A stretch of 64,000 nt of DNA from NCBI RefSeq assembly GCF_032362555.1, contig NC_083506.1, positions 4,883,501-4,947,500 on the forward strand, in the 5' to 3' direction. Position numbers and translations under genes: made by a program. Source of the DNA: Amyelois transitella. Its lineage: Eukaryota; Arthropoda; Insecta; Lepidoptera; Pyralidae. This document shows positions 24,987 through 37,345 of this stretch, one piece after another; positions within the stretch are counted from its first letter, which is position 1, and the number at the start of each line of letters is the position of its first letter. The notes beneath the pieces were generated by a model. That model was not told the origin of the DNA, did no database searches, and saw only the letters and a program-made list of their open reading frames with translations.

Positions 24987-27900
24987 CTGGAAAATTTTAA
25001 AATCAGTTATTTGTATATCCTCCCACAACAATTATAATTCAAATTAAATTAAACATAATGGTATCATAATATTAACCGATGCTCTTACGATGAGTTAAAA
25101 AACATGAAATATATACTAGCTTTTGCACAGGCTTCGGTCCCGTGAGAATTTCACTAATAGTTATGTTGTTACTCCTGAAGGTCTACTTTAGCTATGTGCT
25201 TAATCTTAGCAAATTCGATCCAGTACTTTTTGAAACAAATACACAAATGAAACACGTGTTTCAAATGAAAACACAAATCTTTTCTATTTTTAATAATTTG
25301 TACTCGTATGGATAGTATGAAAATGGATTGATGATAAAGATTAATCTTCTTACAGAAGTTAATGTGTCTAAAGATAGAACTACCATCTTCCCGCTTATGA
25401 TGCTTAGTGGTCGGTTTACTCTCTCAACTAACAATCTCATGCTGCTTTTGAAAATCTGAGACCTTGGGGTCCAATCACAAGCATACACTGAATGGGCCAG
25501 TCGGGCACTCTAAAATCAAATTATTTATCAATGAGCCATGTGTTGCCAGTAGGATAGAATAAGACCATGCAATATCTTCTCGTGGATTATCGTAACAGGC
25601 AAAGGGTTTAAGCAGGAGGTGAGCAGCAGCGCCTGCTATGTGGATAAGACAACATATAAATCAATTGCTATTGAGATCACCAATCCGACTGCTGCGGCTG
25701 TTAGGGAATTGGGTGTTTCCTATCTAACGTATTAGCTCTTATCCGCAGTTTATATCTGATATCTTATATATATCCGCTACATTATTGTAGAGTATCATCC
25801 AAATCCATTCAGTTTATTTTTAACATGTGATTTGATACCACTAGAATAGGTAAACGGATGTTTAATCTAGGTATGTTATCTGCCTCCCTTATATTTATGT
25901 AAAAAAAGAAAAAGAACGCCAGAAGGAGAATGATGATGGTTCCCATGTTATCATGGAGGTCATATGGGAGTAGCTTTTGTTAATGGACTTATCTACTCCT
26001 GGATGATAGTCATAAGTGGACCGCTGGTTCCTAAGAGATGGATGACGATGATAGATTCCAAATATACTTTGTTTTGTTCCAGTGCCATCTCCTATCGGAG
26101 GTTAATTATCATCATAGTCATCGTCACTTTATCCGATGCTGCTCTAAAAAGGGGTTCTGAAGAGTAAGTGGGAGTTTTACTCGATCATACGCGTCGAGCA
26201 AATAAACGCGGATTTGAGCGTGGCTTAATCAGCGCCACCTATTGGTAACGCGAAGGCACTAATTCAATTCCATACAAATTCGCGCTTACTAGCTCGACGA
26301 GTTTGACCGAGTAAAACTCGCACAAATTCCGCTGGTACTCACCTCAAACCATTTACGTATGTTCTTCAACCACGACACACGGCGTCTACCCTGTCTTCGG
26401 CGACTTCTGATTTTGCAAGAAGACACTCACCTTTACGATAATCCGAGTTCCGTACCAACATGGTACAGCTCTCTGAGCTATCATTGCAAACATGTATGTC
26501 ACTAAGTACACCAAGTATAGGGAAGGTGCTGGCTGGAAGAATAAAAAAGCTACAAATGTTAATTATAAATGATAAATTAACTATAAATTAATGTTAAAAA
26601 ATACAGTAGTATATGGCCATGGTAAATTAAACCACAAAGTCCGGTTGATATTATGGGAATTATTTAATGCTTGATTACATTAACTTACATATATATTACT
26701 AAAAATATATATTTATATGTATAGTAGTGGGGAAAGTCGCTATGTTATAAATACGTGTTCCGTGTACGTACGTATTTAGATAATGTAAAATAAGCATATT
26801 AAATTTTACCTACAGGCACGTCACTTTCGTATTCCTAAGGTCGCTAAATAGTATTTTGATCAAAATATCAGTTTACTTGTCTAAGTAGACAGCACTTGGC
26901 TTCTATCAATTTTGAGAGTTATTTTAATCATAATTACTTCACAGTAACATTGATCCGAAGATTTTACATTAACTTTGTGGTAAACCCTTTATAGAATATA
27001 TTCTACATCAATCTTCAAAACTTTTTACAAGTATGTATGTATTAATTTTGGTTGGGTACTTTATTGACTTATCTTAAGACTTAAGACATTGTTGTTTCAC
27101 AGTTATTACTTTCTAATTCTGGAGCTACTTGAACCTTACTATTGGAAATTAATTTCTCCTTTTCATTAAATATATGGAGTCTGAAATATTTTTCAGCTTG
27201 TCATGGCTTTTTATTTGGATTTTGATTATAATTGATAATTTTCAAAACATACCATTGTAAATCTAAATAGAATAACACATAAAACCATAGATGCTGTGCC
27301 CATCTGAATAAACAACGTTAGGCTAAATGCATCTTGTACTAAATCACAAAATCTGAAAACAAAATATATATTAGAACAAATTACAAACAATAAGCAACTT
27401 TACCTAGATTACCAAGATTTACCTACTCATGGATCGTAGTGAACTCCAGGTTTATCATTAGGAAAGAGGGAGCCGTAACCAGAAAACAAAACGACAGGGG
27501 GCTGATGATGATATCTATATAACAAAAATTGACCAACTTGACTATAAACCATAGCCTATTAAATAGATTTCTCATATTGGCATAAAATTTACGGCAGACC
27601 CAGGGGCTTCTTAAACACTTCTGTGGAGGGTGCAACCGGGAACACGCAGAGAAGAGAGAGATGGACATTAAATTTACGAAGGTAATCGAGGCTCATAAAA
27701 GGTTTCATATAATTCGTGCGAATTTAACTTAAACTTTGTAGCATAAGCAACATGCTTACTTTGCGACTCCGTCAAAGTGAATTATACAATCATTCAGTTT
27801 CTTGATCGCTTCTTCTTCTTTGTCTTCAATGTCTTTATCAAATTTTCCTATATTCCTTAATTTCAAATCGAGTATATCCAACTGCGCAATCGTGAATCTA

Positions 27901-28544
27901 ATGAATCCCAAAAATATACCATCTGTATTCACGTTGTACCATACAATGAAATTCATACCTATAGCTTGATAAATATATAAGGGATAAATGAACATATCTT
28001 TAATATTTTTTGAAAGAAAATCACAGCTATATACAGGCAACTGCAACTCTGTTCCAGTAATCAAATAAGTCAATAAAGGCACAGTTAAATGAGCTGCATT
28101 TGATGTAAGCGATATTCCAGCTACGATATTCCAATATTTGATGTTAAATTTCTTTGCGTCATCTATTATTTTTTTTGCTTCCTTAGAATCTTCTTGAAAT
28201 AAATCACTCTCTACTATTGACAATATTTTAGTTATTTTATCGTGTTGGAAATAAAATGTTAGCGTTTTTGATAATGTTGCAATTACAGTAAAGTACAATA
28301 CAAGATCTTCTAAAATGTAATCTAATTGCGTTGGAATATAAAACAAGTTGATACTGTAGGAAATGTCATAAATGATAACAAAAATAATTAAAAACAAAGA
28401 TGAGTAATATTGATAGTATTTCCCAGAACCTGTCGGCCATACTGCTAGGAATTTTAAGAATTTAATGTTTCTATCCAAGCAGTCTATTTGTTTGTATTCG
28501 CCCATGCTGATAGTTTCGAGACTCTGTTGTATCTGACACCTCAT
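24924..28544 (-). CDS. Odorant receptor (7tm_6 family), five exons, intact
   Basis: The coding sequence joins 28544-27760, 27352-27253, 26532-26431, 25509-25354 and 24986-24924: 1206 nt, 401 residues plus TGA, with all junctions GT-AG and in phase. Insect odorant receptors are plasma-membrane subunits that assemble with the co-receptor Orco into ligand-gated cation channels in antennal or other chemosensory neurons. Supporting sequence: hydrophobic segments near residues 49-70, 81-99, 137-160 and 185-212; the CI-x-HFDGVAKFCDLVQ-x-x-FS stretch across the exon 1/2 junction; VPCWYGT in exon 3; the C-terminal SAYSFYTLL. Length matches the family norm of about 400. The ATG at 28544 is directly preceded by an in-frame TGA. 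A start at Met14 is possible. The ligand cannot be predicted. Intron 3 carries a MITE. Confidence 0.92.
25354..25509 (-). CDS. Odorant receptor exon 4 (residues 330-381)
   Basis: Acceptor GATTTTAG, donor TCT|GTAAGA. It encodes SARLAHSVYACDW and later RPLSIISGKMVVLSLDTLTS, the family's C-terminal region leading into the last membrane segment. Confidence 0.9.
26168..26323. mobile_element. MITE with about 43-bp imperfect terminal inverted repeats, in receptor intron 3
   Basis: The left end GTGGGAGTTTTACTCGATCA and the right end (reverse complement GTGCGAGTTTTACTCGGTCA) match over about 43 bp with several mismatches. It is 156 bp with no open frame of note. I could not define a target-site duplication, so the superfamily is open. 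Confidence 0.65.
26431..26532 (-). CDS. Odorant receptor exon 3 (residues 296-329)
   Basis: Acceptor TTCTTCCAG, donor AAG|GTGAGT. It encodes YLVTYMFAMIAQRAVPCWYG and ends RIIVK. A second AG 4 nt downstream would break the frame, which fixes the acceptor. Confidence 0.9.
27253..27352 (-). CDS. Odorant receptor exon 2 (residues 262-295)
   Basis: Acceptor TTTTCAG, donor ATG|GTATG. It encodes FCDLVQDAFSLTLFIQMGT and a hydrophobic segment ending CVILFRFTM, the conserved block after the intracellular loop. Confidence 0.9.
27760..28544 (-). CDS. Odorant receptor exon 1 (residues 1-261)
   Basis: This exon encodes the N-terminus and the first four predicted membrane segments. It ends within a lysine codon at GCAAA|GTAAG. 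Reading through the donor would hit a stop at once, so the 262-codon open frame alone is not the full protein. Confidence 0.9.
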
Positions 28545-29831
28545 TCAGTTAATGCGGACTTGTCAACATTCTATTAAGAGGACGTGAGTGTAGAATGGAA
28601 TAAATTTTAACTATTAAACATTATATAGTACCTTAACGTTACTTAGTAATAACAAGTGTTTCTTTGAGATTATCTTTTTTAAAAACTAACATTTCAGAAA
28701 AGCTTTATTAGAAAAAACTTTTTACAATACAATACATTAACTCTTTATTGCACCACAATAAATTACAGCAAATTCACAATCATATACCTATTAAAAACAT
28801 TGAAGCAAAAGTTGACCTTATCACTTAAAGCGAGCTCTTCCAGATAACCTGTAAATTGTGTATCAAACTTCACCCAGAGAAAATTTGTAGGTGGCTTTGT
28901 GTTACCTTATAGCCTATTCTATTGTCAATATATATACCTACATAAATATGTTAATAATATTATAAACCTACAAAAACATACCTATGATAAATCACATACC
29001 CAGGATGGTCATTGAACAAGAGCAATGAGTAAAAAGATCTTTTTTCTTCTTAGGTATATACATATACTGTGCAAATACCAAGTATTGTTCTAAAAATACA
29101 TATTTTTTAATTCCTCATTTTGATCACTACTTCCCTCTTAAATAACTCAATATCATAAAGGCTTACTGCAGCTTGTGATTACTTTTACAGGCCTTAGAAA
29201 AAATGCACTTTCTTAATTACAAGGAATGAGGTGACTATATTGTCTTCGAATTTATAATGCTCCAAAGCCTTTTGAAGATGAATAAAAGCTGCCTCTATAA
29301 AAGATTTTGCCTTTCAATTAAGTTTGTCCTATATAAATTGAAATGTACATGTGCCTCAAATGAATGTGGGTTAATTGCGGGAAACGGTATTTTTAAATGA
29401 GATGCAATTAGTGCAGGTGGCGCCCACAAAATGGTTCAGAAGTTTATTTTAATTAACAGGTCCTTGGGGAATCTGGCACGCCAAAGGGATGACTTAAAAT
29501 TGTTTTTTCTTAAGGCATTTCGACTGTTGAGCAAAAGCCTCCCTTGTTTCCGTCTTAGTCCCCTATCCATAACCGATTCGTACATTTCATATCGAATGCT
29601 CTAAACCTACCTATAGGATCATTTGCTTTCAGTAATTCTTTCTTATCAATTTTTGTGTTTTGTCACTTGAAAATAATTTATTTCACGTGTACAATAGTAA
29701 CGAAGTCGTAAAGTTTTTATTTCGACATATAAGTTATAACCATTATCCGGTTCAAATGTTGGTATAAGCTTTATTAATGTAAAGTTTCATACGAAAATGT
29801 TTAGTTATTTTTGCATGCAAGTAACAGACAT
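28545..29831. other. Region upstream of the odorant receptor
   Basis: This holds the 5' flank of the receptor (minus-strand gene) and presumably its promoter, then unique AT-rich DNA. I recognise no core-promoter motif with confidence and no other gene. Confidence 0.4.
29823..29831. repeat. Target-site duplication of RTE insertion, left
   Basis: AACAGACAT, identical to 30858-30866. Confidence 0.75.
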
Positions 29832-30842
29832 CATCAAGACACGAGAACAAGAGTTGATCATAGATACAACCAGCTGATCGCCAGAGTTTACCAAAACGCT
29901 AAAATGAAAGTGTCAATACCGCAGATGACAAACCCTATTACCATCAAAAGGGGAGTAAGACAGGGGGATAACCTATCGCCTAAATTGTTTACGCTGGTTG
30001 TCGAGGACGTATTTAAAAAACTGAATTGGCAAAAACGAGGTATTTCCATATCAGGTGCACGTTTAACCAACCTTCGATTCGCGGACGACATAGTCTTATT
30101 TGCTGACAACCCTACTGAACTACAAGAGATGATCGAGGACCTACACAACACATCATTACGAGTAGGACTGGAGATGAACCTCGATAAGACCAAAGTTATG
30201 ACATCCGAACAACAAAACAATATCAGGATTGAAGTAGGAGGGACAGAAATTGAGCAAGTCCAAAAGTATGTGTACTTGGGTCAAGAAATTAAAATAGGCA
30301 AAGAGAACCAGTGTAACGAAATCGACAGACGAATAAGACTGGGGTGGGCAGCCTACTCCAAGCTTGAATATGTTTTTAACATGAACCTGACGTCACAACA
30401 AAAAGCCCAAATTTTCGACCAGTGCATACTACCCATCCTGACATATGGCGCCGAAACCTGGGTGACTACCCAAGAAGTGATACACAAGCTTGGGGTGGCA
30501 CAAAGGCATATGGAGCGGAAAATTGTAGGCGTCTGTCTGAAAGACCGTGTGACCAATAAGGACCTAAGACGGCGCAGCAAAGTCACGGATGTCGGCAGAA
30601 GAGTTGCGAAGCTCAAGTGGGAGTGGGCTGGTCATATTGCCAGGAAGTCTGAATCTTGGTGCAAAAGATTGCTAGACTGGAGACCTTGGGACCAAAAGCG
30701 ACCCAGGGGAAGGCCACAAATGAGATGGAAAGACGACATCAAGCAGGTGGCGGGCAGCAATTGGACTCTTACTGCCCAAAATAGAGAAGAATGGAAGGAG
30801 ATGAAGGAGGCCTACATCAGAATGCTGATAGAAGAAGGCTAA
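29832..30842 (+). pseudogene. Reverse transcriptase C-terminal fragment (RTE-type)
   Basis: This is an uninterrupted frame of about 336 codons without a proper start, ending TAA at 30840. In order it shows GVRQGDNLSPKLF (29955-29990 region), the catalytic FADDIVLFAD (FADD at 30078-30089), NLDKTKVM, YLGQEI, and a C-terminal KWEWAGHIARKS plus WKDDIKQVAGSNW region seen in lepidopteran RTE-like polymerases. It would copy element RNA by target-primed reverse transcription if whole. The lack of frame damage suggests a fairly recent insertion. Several minus-strand open frames over it are shadows. Confidence 0.85.
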
Positions 30843-30857
30843 GAAGAAGAAGAAGAG
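29832..30857 (+). mobile_element. 5'-truncated RTE-like non-LTR retrotransposon with 9-bp target duplication
   Basis: The insertion is bounded by AACAGACAT at 29823-29831 and 30858-30866. It holds the C-terminal part of a reverse-transcriptase frame and ends in a short (GAA)n tail right after the stop codon. A simple-repeat 3' tail and severe 5' truncation are typical of RTE-clade copies. Missing: the apurinic endonuclease domain and the first reverse-transcriptase motifs. Confidence 0.8.
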
Positions 30858-30866
30858 AACAGACAT
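30858..30866. repeat. Target-site duplication of RTE insertion, right
   Basis: AACAGACAT, directly after the GAAGAAGAAGAG tail. Confidence 0.75.
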
Positions 30867-33800
30867 ACACAAATCTTTAGTAATAATTTTTTTAATAAAT
30901 AAATGCCAAATAAATAACAACATTATGCCGGCTGCCGCGAACAGAGCGAGATGGAAGTAATTGGGGGAGGCCTATATTCAGGTTCAGCTCCCCTTTGAAA
31001 ACAAAAAAAAACTGCCTATGTTCAGCAGTGTACGTTCTGTACGATAGTACGTCTGTGCAGATGGTGAACAAAATTTTGGTAATAAATGCCTCTAAACAAA
31101 TTACAATTTTTGTTAATAGTGTCGTTATATAATGGTATTAAGTTGAAATTTCACAATTATTACATAACTATGGTTTGAAATAATATGTTATAAAATTAAT
31201 TTGTACCATTCTACAATGAGACACAATGTTTTACCATTATTCCTTTAGTCAAAGACAATAATAACAAGGAAGGATTGTAGACCGGGAATTGAACCTGCAA
31301 TCACCATTAGCTATTCTCCTTTTTGCGTTCTACTCGGAATCCTTGCTTATATTATTAACTATGGTAAATGATTTGACAAGTTGCAAGAATGTATATTATC
31401 ATTTTCCAGTTCGCCCGCACGGACCCAGATTTCCTTTCTAAAAGTCTGTTAAAAAGAATTCAAAGGATTAGGTATATCCGTTTTGATTTACTTTCACAAT
31501 CAGTTCTGGTTTTTAAGTAAAAAGAATTCGATGAATTACAACTTACTTCCCTTGAAATATCTTCTGTCTTCAAATATTTTTATATAAACTCTTTGTACTC
31601 ACAACTATAAGCACATACACGTTTGTCAGGTAACATCATTGAATCTGAAGATACATTTATACCAGTAGGAGTGAGCCCGAGGCAGTTCGTTACTGGATCC
31701 CTCACTTTTCAACGTTGCTTTGTTTTTCCCATTCCTTTCAGCCTGCATTTACCATAATAAATTGCGGTTTATCAGAAACTCATCTTCGGAGGTATTTCTA
31801 ATAAGACTGGCTAAGGAAAAACATATAACTTGGGATTCTTCAATTTAAGTTCTATCAGTCTTGAGATTAGCCTCTTTTTACCCTTTGAGTAGGTAGGTAA
31901 AGGTAAAATGCGTTTAAAAAACTTGTAATACCCTTCTTAAGAATAATCAATTTTAATAATTACTTATTGTAAGCAAATCGGCTTCCTGTGTTTGAACTTT
32001 GTACTTTGCATGTGTTGGCTCAAAGAAAATTAAAAAAGAAATTATTGAAACAACATTCTGATAACGTGTATTTACATCTTTCTGCCGGCATTTAAAATAT
32101 TAATACCAGTTTCCCAACTCAAATCGAGAAAGAAGCCGCATCAGAACAGATAATTTGCATTTTTAAACAGGCTGTAGCGATTAATCCAACCCTCTGAGAA
32201 TTTTCCTATAATAAACGATTTGAATTATACAGTCTCAATTCAACTTCTAATTTCAAAGCGTTAATTGCGGCAGCCTTTTTGATTTAATGGGTCTTTGTTT
32301 AAGCTATAGTGACGCAACAATAATGAAAAGATTTGTTAATTAAAGCCTCGTTCACAATCAGAAGTGCAAACGAATTGAAAATGTTTGCAAGTTTACGTTC
32401 TGATTCTAACACAAATTTGATGTGTTTGCGTTCATTTGTTGTTTCAAATTTGATCGTGCTTCATTGTTTTTTTATCATTAGTGAGTATTTACACACATCC
32501 GCATTCCAGCTCAGATTTTAATTTATTGCTAAACTGTAAATATGTAAACACTGATTTATGTATCATACCTAAATATAATTGTTTGATGATGAATGATTGA
32601 CAACCATCTAAAAATTCAATAATAAGACATATTAAGCGAGACATATAATAACACTAGGCAACACAAAAATGTTTTCTTTGGAGCTAACCACTCTTGAATA
32701 AGCTTTCATTAAGCCATGCGAAATAATCTCCGGTCGCATCAACATTTACTGTTGTGTAATTTTAACATACCTACATACGGCACCGGAAGGGAAGTGACTT
32801 AGTTTTATACTATGTAGTGATTTTTATAGTCGCAACTTGATATTGGCTACTAAAACTAGGCCATCATACCGAAAAAGCGTGTGTTGAATATAAAACATAC
32901 GACATTTCGTGTGAAAATTTCACGTGTTATATTCTCGACGCTCTTCTTCTAGGACACAAATGTTATAACTATAATTTCCCTGTGGAAGGCTGTCGATATG
33001 ACAAGAATTGCATTTTACATCTTGAAATTCGTGTCGCCAGTGTTTTCTATTGTTTCCAATGTAGAACCTTATAATTTATAAAAAAGTAATGTTTGCAAGA
33101 CTGTCCGACTTACATAACCTTATTATACATTTTATAATTACATCTGAGTATAAGCAAAAGAAAAAAAATACGAAGGTTACTTATGTATATGGAATTTAAT
33201 TCGGGTAACCTAAATAATGAGTAGTAGAAAAAAAATACTGAGGTTCACACAAACATAAATTCTACCGAATTATTTATACGAGAGAATAGGACATCTCTAC
33301 TATTTCGTTGTACCTATCTTGCAGTTTGTTATCTGTGGCTGGAGGATAGTGCTAATGAGTGTGCCCATTACCAGTGCGTGTCTCGGGAACAAGGGGGGAC
33401 AAGTTTCACTTGGAAGTGTTTATTTAAAATGATATTGTGGCGCCATCTCTGCGCTACCACAGCGAAATCCCTAAATCGTGTATGAATCTTGAGTCCAGAC
33501 GACGAAGTCGTGCTGCTTCAGGTATGAGACAAAGCTCGGCGGGAGTCTTACCTTCGTGTCATCCAAGACCAGTGATTTCTTTGCACATCTTTGACTTCAT
33601 CAACATTCATATTTCTTTATCCGAGGTCGTCTGCTTAAGGTGCTCTTAACATGTTGATTCACGAGAATGGCTATGGTTTAATTAACGTAAGTACTTTGGT
33701 ATTTCAAAATAATCCACAATTTTGTATGCTTACATTCACCTTAGATGTATTCTTACTTTTGTTAAAGTACTTAACCAAACCATGGAAATATATTTTAAAA

Positions 33801-34244
33801 TTCTTTAGGGTCTCATAGAGCCAAGAACATTACACAAAAGGAGCGTCACTGTGACAAATAACAATGTTGAAAGTTTCTCCAGGTACTAGTTAATATGCAA
33901 AGAGATGGCACATCGCAATCCTTAGGGTTGGCATGAAGGAATTCCATTATGTTTTTTTACATATTTTTATGTTTAATATAGGTACATACCTAATTCAAAT
34001 ATTAAAACAAAATTATTTTTATATTTAAGTTTGTGTATTCTGTACTTGTACTGAAAAGTAAACAAAAAAGTAAATAACTCTTTCGTTGGGTATCTATAGC
34101 CGCGATTTGAAACCTAAGTTCCGCAATAAAGGACAGAATCAAAGTAATCTTTATTCCTTATCGATTCTTATCACCAAATCTTTAAAAAAATTTACCATGT
34201 CTAATTTTTAAGTTAAGGGAACCAAACCCTACTGGATCTTGGAT
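30867..34244. other. Intergenic tract
   Basis: No gene is recognised. A degenerate tRNA-like segment lies at 31268-31345 (minus strand, B-box-like GCAGGTTCAATTCCC) and a small family D fragment near 31805-31860. The 33300-33660 interval is less AT-rich, but its 70-codon frame shows no domain. Confidence 0.4.
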
Positions 34245-34310
34245 ACAATACACATTCAGTTGCCTGAATATGCAGGTTTCCTCGCGATGTTACTCGCCGT
34301 AACCAAGTAA
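34245..34310 (-). repeat. SINE family A core fragment
   Basis: CAGTTGCCTGAATATGCAGG followed by TTTCCTCGCGATGTTACTC is the complement of the AACATCGTGAGAAAACCTGC and TCATTCAGGCAACTGG segments of the full copy at 49116-49471. Confidence 0.6.
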
Positions 34311-37174
34311 ACTGCTCATGATTATCGTAATCAAATTCTAAATCATATTATTTTTTGTATGCTCTAAGATTACACTGGCAGCCCTAGACACGGGCTAGCT
34401 ACAACGTTAATGGTTACGCTCATTACACGAACAAACAATTTTGACACTGGCGAGTGAGGATCATGGAATTCTAAACAAACATATTGAAATTATTTGAATT
34501 TTTTTTATTTGAAATTTCTACCATTTGTGACTTTGTGAACCCAGAAAAAAAGAGAAAATACAAAAGAAGTAGGTATCAATTATTGCTAATCTGTCTTAGG
34601 AGGACAAGTTCGTTTCATTTACTAATAAGGTATTCCAAAGTATGCGTCTCTCTTATACTAGTATTTATTACGATGAGAGTCTGCAAAAATATATTAAAAA
34701 GACATAGGGCATTTAAACCCAGTTTCCATTAAAGCAGAGAGGAGAGAATACGAGAGGATTAGTTTTTTTTTATAACCTATCAGATAACGACGTTTCCACG
34801 TCTCCTCTCCTATTAATATCAGATATTCTAAAATATTCGTTAATAATTTCAATTACTTATATATAATGGTTACTAAACTACAGCCATTTATTTAAGTCTA
34901 GTAATTATCAGAACGTTCGACGTGACTGGCTTCGATATAACCGAATTAATTGACGACGATTTGAATTCGCCTGCTAATGAGTTCGGAGCGCAGGTGGCGC
35001 CACCTATTACGCATATATGCCCATGAGATTTTGCTCCAAATTGTACAGGAGCTGAAAGATAGGTTTATTCGTGAATGATTCTACATAAAGCAGTGGTTTA
35101 TTAGGTTATAATTACTTGTAATGTTTTAGATATGTATTTATGAATACATTTGCTTCTTCCAATTCCTAGATTCCTATATTTCTTCACTCGCACTCTGGTC
35201 CATATAAAATTATAACGTTTTTTATTTCTATTTTGATTTATCTCCACGTAGGTAACGATGATGTATTATGTAGATTAAAAGCTACTTCTTCTTCTCTCAA
35301 AAGTCCAGGATCCGCTCGTGACGTGAGGTAGGTATTGACATGAAGCGAATCTAGTCTGGCTATATTTTCTTTACTTTGGTATTTTATTGACAGCAAATAT
35401 AAATTACGTTAGACACTAAACAATTTTGGATTAACTATATCAGTATGCAACAAATGATCCCTGTGCGGTATCCGAAGCCTCGAAGAATTGGAAGATTTTC
35501 ATGCCTACACCCCATAACAACCCCTGCAATTAAAACGCACCCGGACTAAAAAGTAAAGAGAGTACAGAAGACTAACAGAGGATTATGTTTTTTTTTTTAT
35601 TTCTATTTGCTGTAAAAAAATATTATGGGTTATAACAAAAATGTAAGAAGATAATATATTACTATGCCGCCGTCACCGATAATTATATGAAAACACCAAA
35701 AAACCGAGGATACCGAACACCGGAGTTAAAGAGAAATATCAGACATTGGACTCTAGGCCCGGAAGCGTTAATTGCTTCAGGGAACAAGAACACGTAAGAC
35801 GTAAACATACAAATATTTCTTACCGGATAGACAGAGCTAACAATTATTGTAAATATACTCAGAGATGATTGTTTTACAATCACTTATATGTTATTTTAAT
35901 TACATCTATCAATCTCACTAAATGGAAAGTATAAAATGTAAATTCTGCACTTTCGTTAATTGTTACCCAAAGGGTTGCATCGCTTTCCAAATTGCAAACA
36001 CGTCCATTGTTTTAATCTACTCGACTCGATTCTAGCAGGATATAACAGTGAAATGAGGTTTCCTATTTCAATTTGACCCCTCTTTGTGGGGAATATAGCA
36101 AAAGTGAAAGCTCTTTGTAGAATGGTGAGCGTCTTTGGCGAGGAATCCACCATGTACTTGATTGAAATATTAATTTCCAGTTATTGCATTTATGCCAGGA
36201 TAAACGTTTCTTTAGTTATAATGGTACAAATTTATTAATGTAATTTTTTCTATCAAAATAATAAGAAAAAATTGCTCTTCTATTAAAACTTAAGGCAATA
36301 TATAAAGAAAAGATGGGTTCAAATTAATTCCGATTTAGTAGCCACATTTCTCATGTGTTAGGTAAAATAGACGATTATAAATCTATAATAATGTCGTATG
36401 GCGATAAGGCGTATAATACACCACAGATATCATTTGATAAATTTAAACCAACGGACCTGATGTTGTAGCTATGAACCAGCTAAGAGCCATCGTCAGAAAA
36501 GCATCTTCATAATCCTCCCCCATAATAGCGTTTCCATTCAGCCTGCACAATAACAGTAAAACAAAACAGCTGAAACCAAGCAGTAAAGGGAAAATATCTC
36601 GGGGCGATTCCACAGTCTTTGCTAATTACTCGGTTTCACCCCTCAAAAATAGCTTCCCCTAATGAAAGCACCTACATATCTAATTATGTTACTCATAGGC
36701 GGTTCTTCCTGTTGTATACGGATGAATCAAGAATGTATTTAAAGATAGGTCATAGGTAGATACAAAAACTAGAAACATGAGAATATAACATGTTACTACA
36801 GTACAGACATTTTCAAAGTGAGGCAAACAATTGCCTAGCATACTGTCATTATTTAAATCTCAATTCCATCATTTTCATTCAATTTTCAATGTGTGTGTGA
36901 TTTACAAATCCGTAAAACTTAATGCATGGATTTTATATAAGTAAGTGTACATACACACAACATGTCTTTATCGTTTATGGAGAAGACAGAGCCAATAATG
37001 TGATATTAATGGAACTAAAATATATCTAAGTAGAGTGACGGATAGCTAACTCAAAAAATACAAGTTTATACGAGTAAATAACCTGCACGGGAATGGAAGC
37101 AGCTGGCACCCGCTATGTTTCTCTTTCGCTTCCAAACCAGTAATAATAATAGTAATATATACATATACTTACGG
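34311..37174. other. Intergenic tract
   Basis: No gene was found. Small family D fragments occur near 35820-35850, 36833-36875 and 36963-37000. Open frames here are short and AT-driven. Confidence 0.4.
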
Positions 37175-37345
37175 AGCAAATTGCATTGCTTAGCTAGTTA
37201 GCCTCGAAGTCAGTTCGAAACTCAATGAGACTATATTTTATAATAAATCCTTGTATAGATAATCATCCCAAGACCCTGGCCAATCAGAGAAAGTTCGTTC
37301 CTCATCATGTTCCGGCCGGGATTTGAACCCGGGCCCCCCGGTATC
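37175..37345 (-). repeat. SINE family C, head-containing partial copy
   Basis: Read on the minus strand it begins inside a tRNA-like head (CCCGGGTTCAAATCCCGGCC, B box) and ends at the GAACTGACTTCGAGGCTAAC body end. It is the same family as 61150-61353. Confidence 0.65.

Noticed and set aside
25915..26165. Possible extra coding exon in receptor intron 3 (67-codon plus-strand frame at 25964-26167)
   Set aside because: It is on the strand opposite the gene, has no domain, and the receptor coding sequence is complete and in phase without it.
27121..27195. Apparent exon after receptor exon 2 (acceptor ATTTCAG near 27193 on the minus strand)
   Set aside because: In the required phase it stops after four codons (reading TPYI then TAA); the true exon 3 at 26431-26532 carries the family motif VPCWYG.
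29888..30220. 110-codon minus-strand frame, and those at 30353-30616 and 30672-30923
   Set aside because: They are antisense shadows of the reverse-transcriptase frame, which has clear catalytic motifs.
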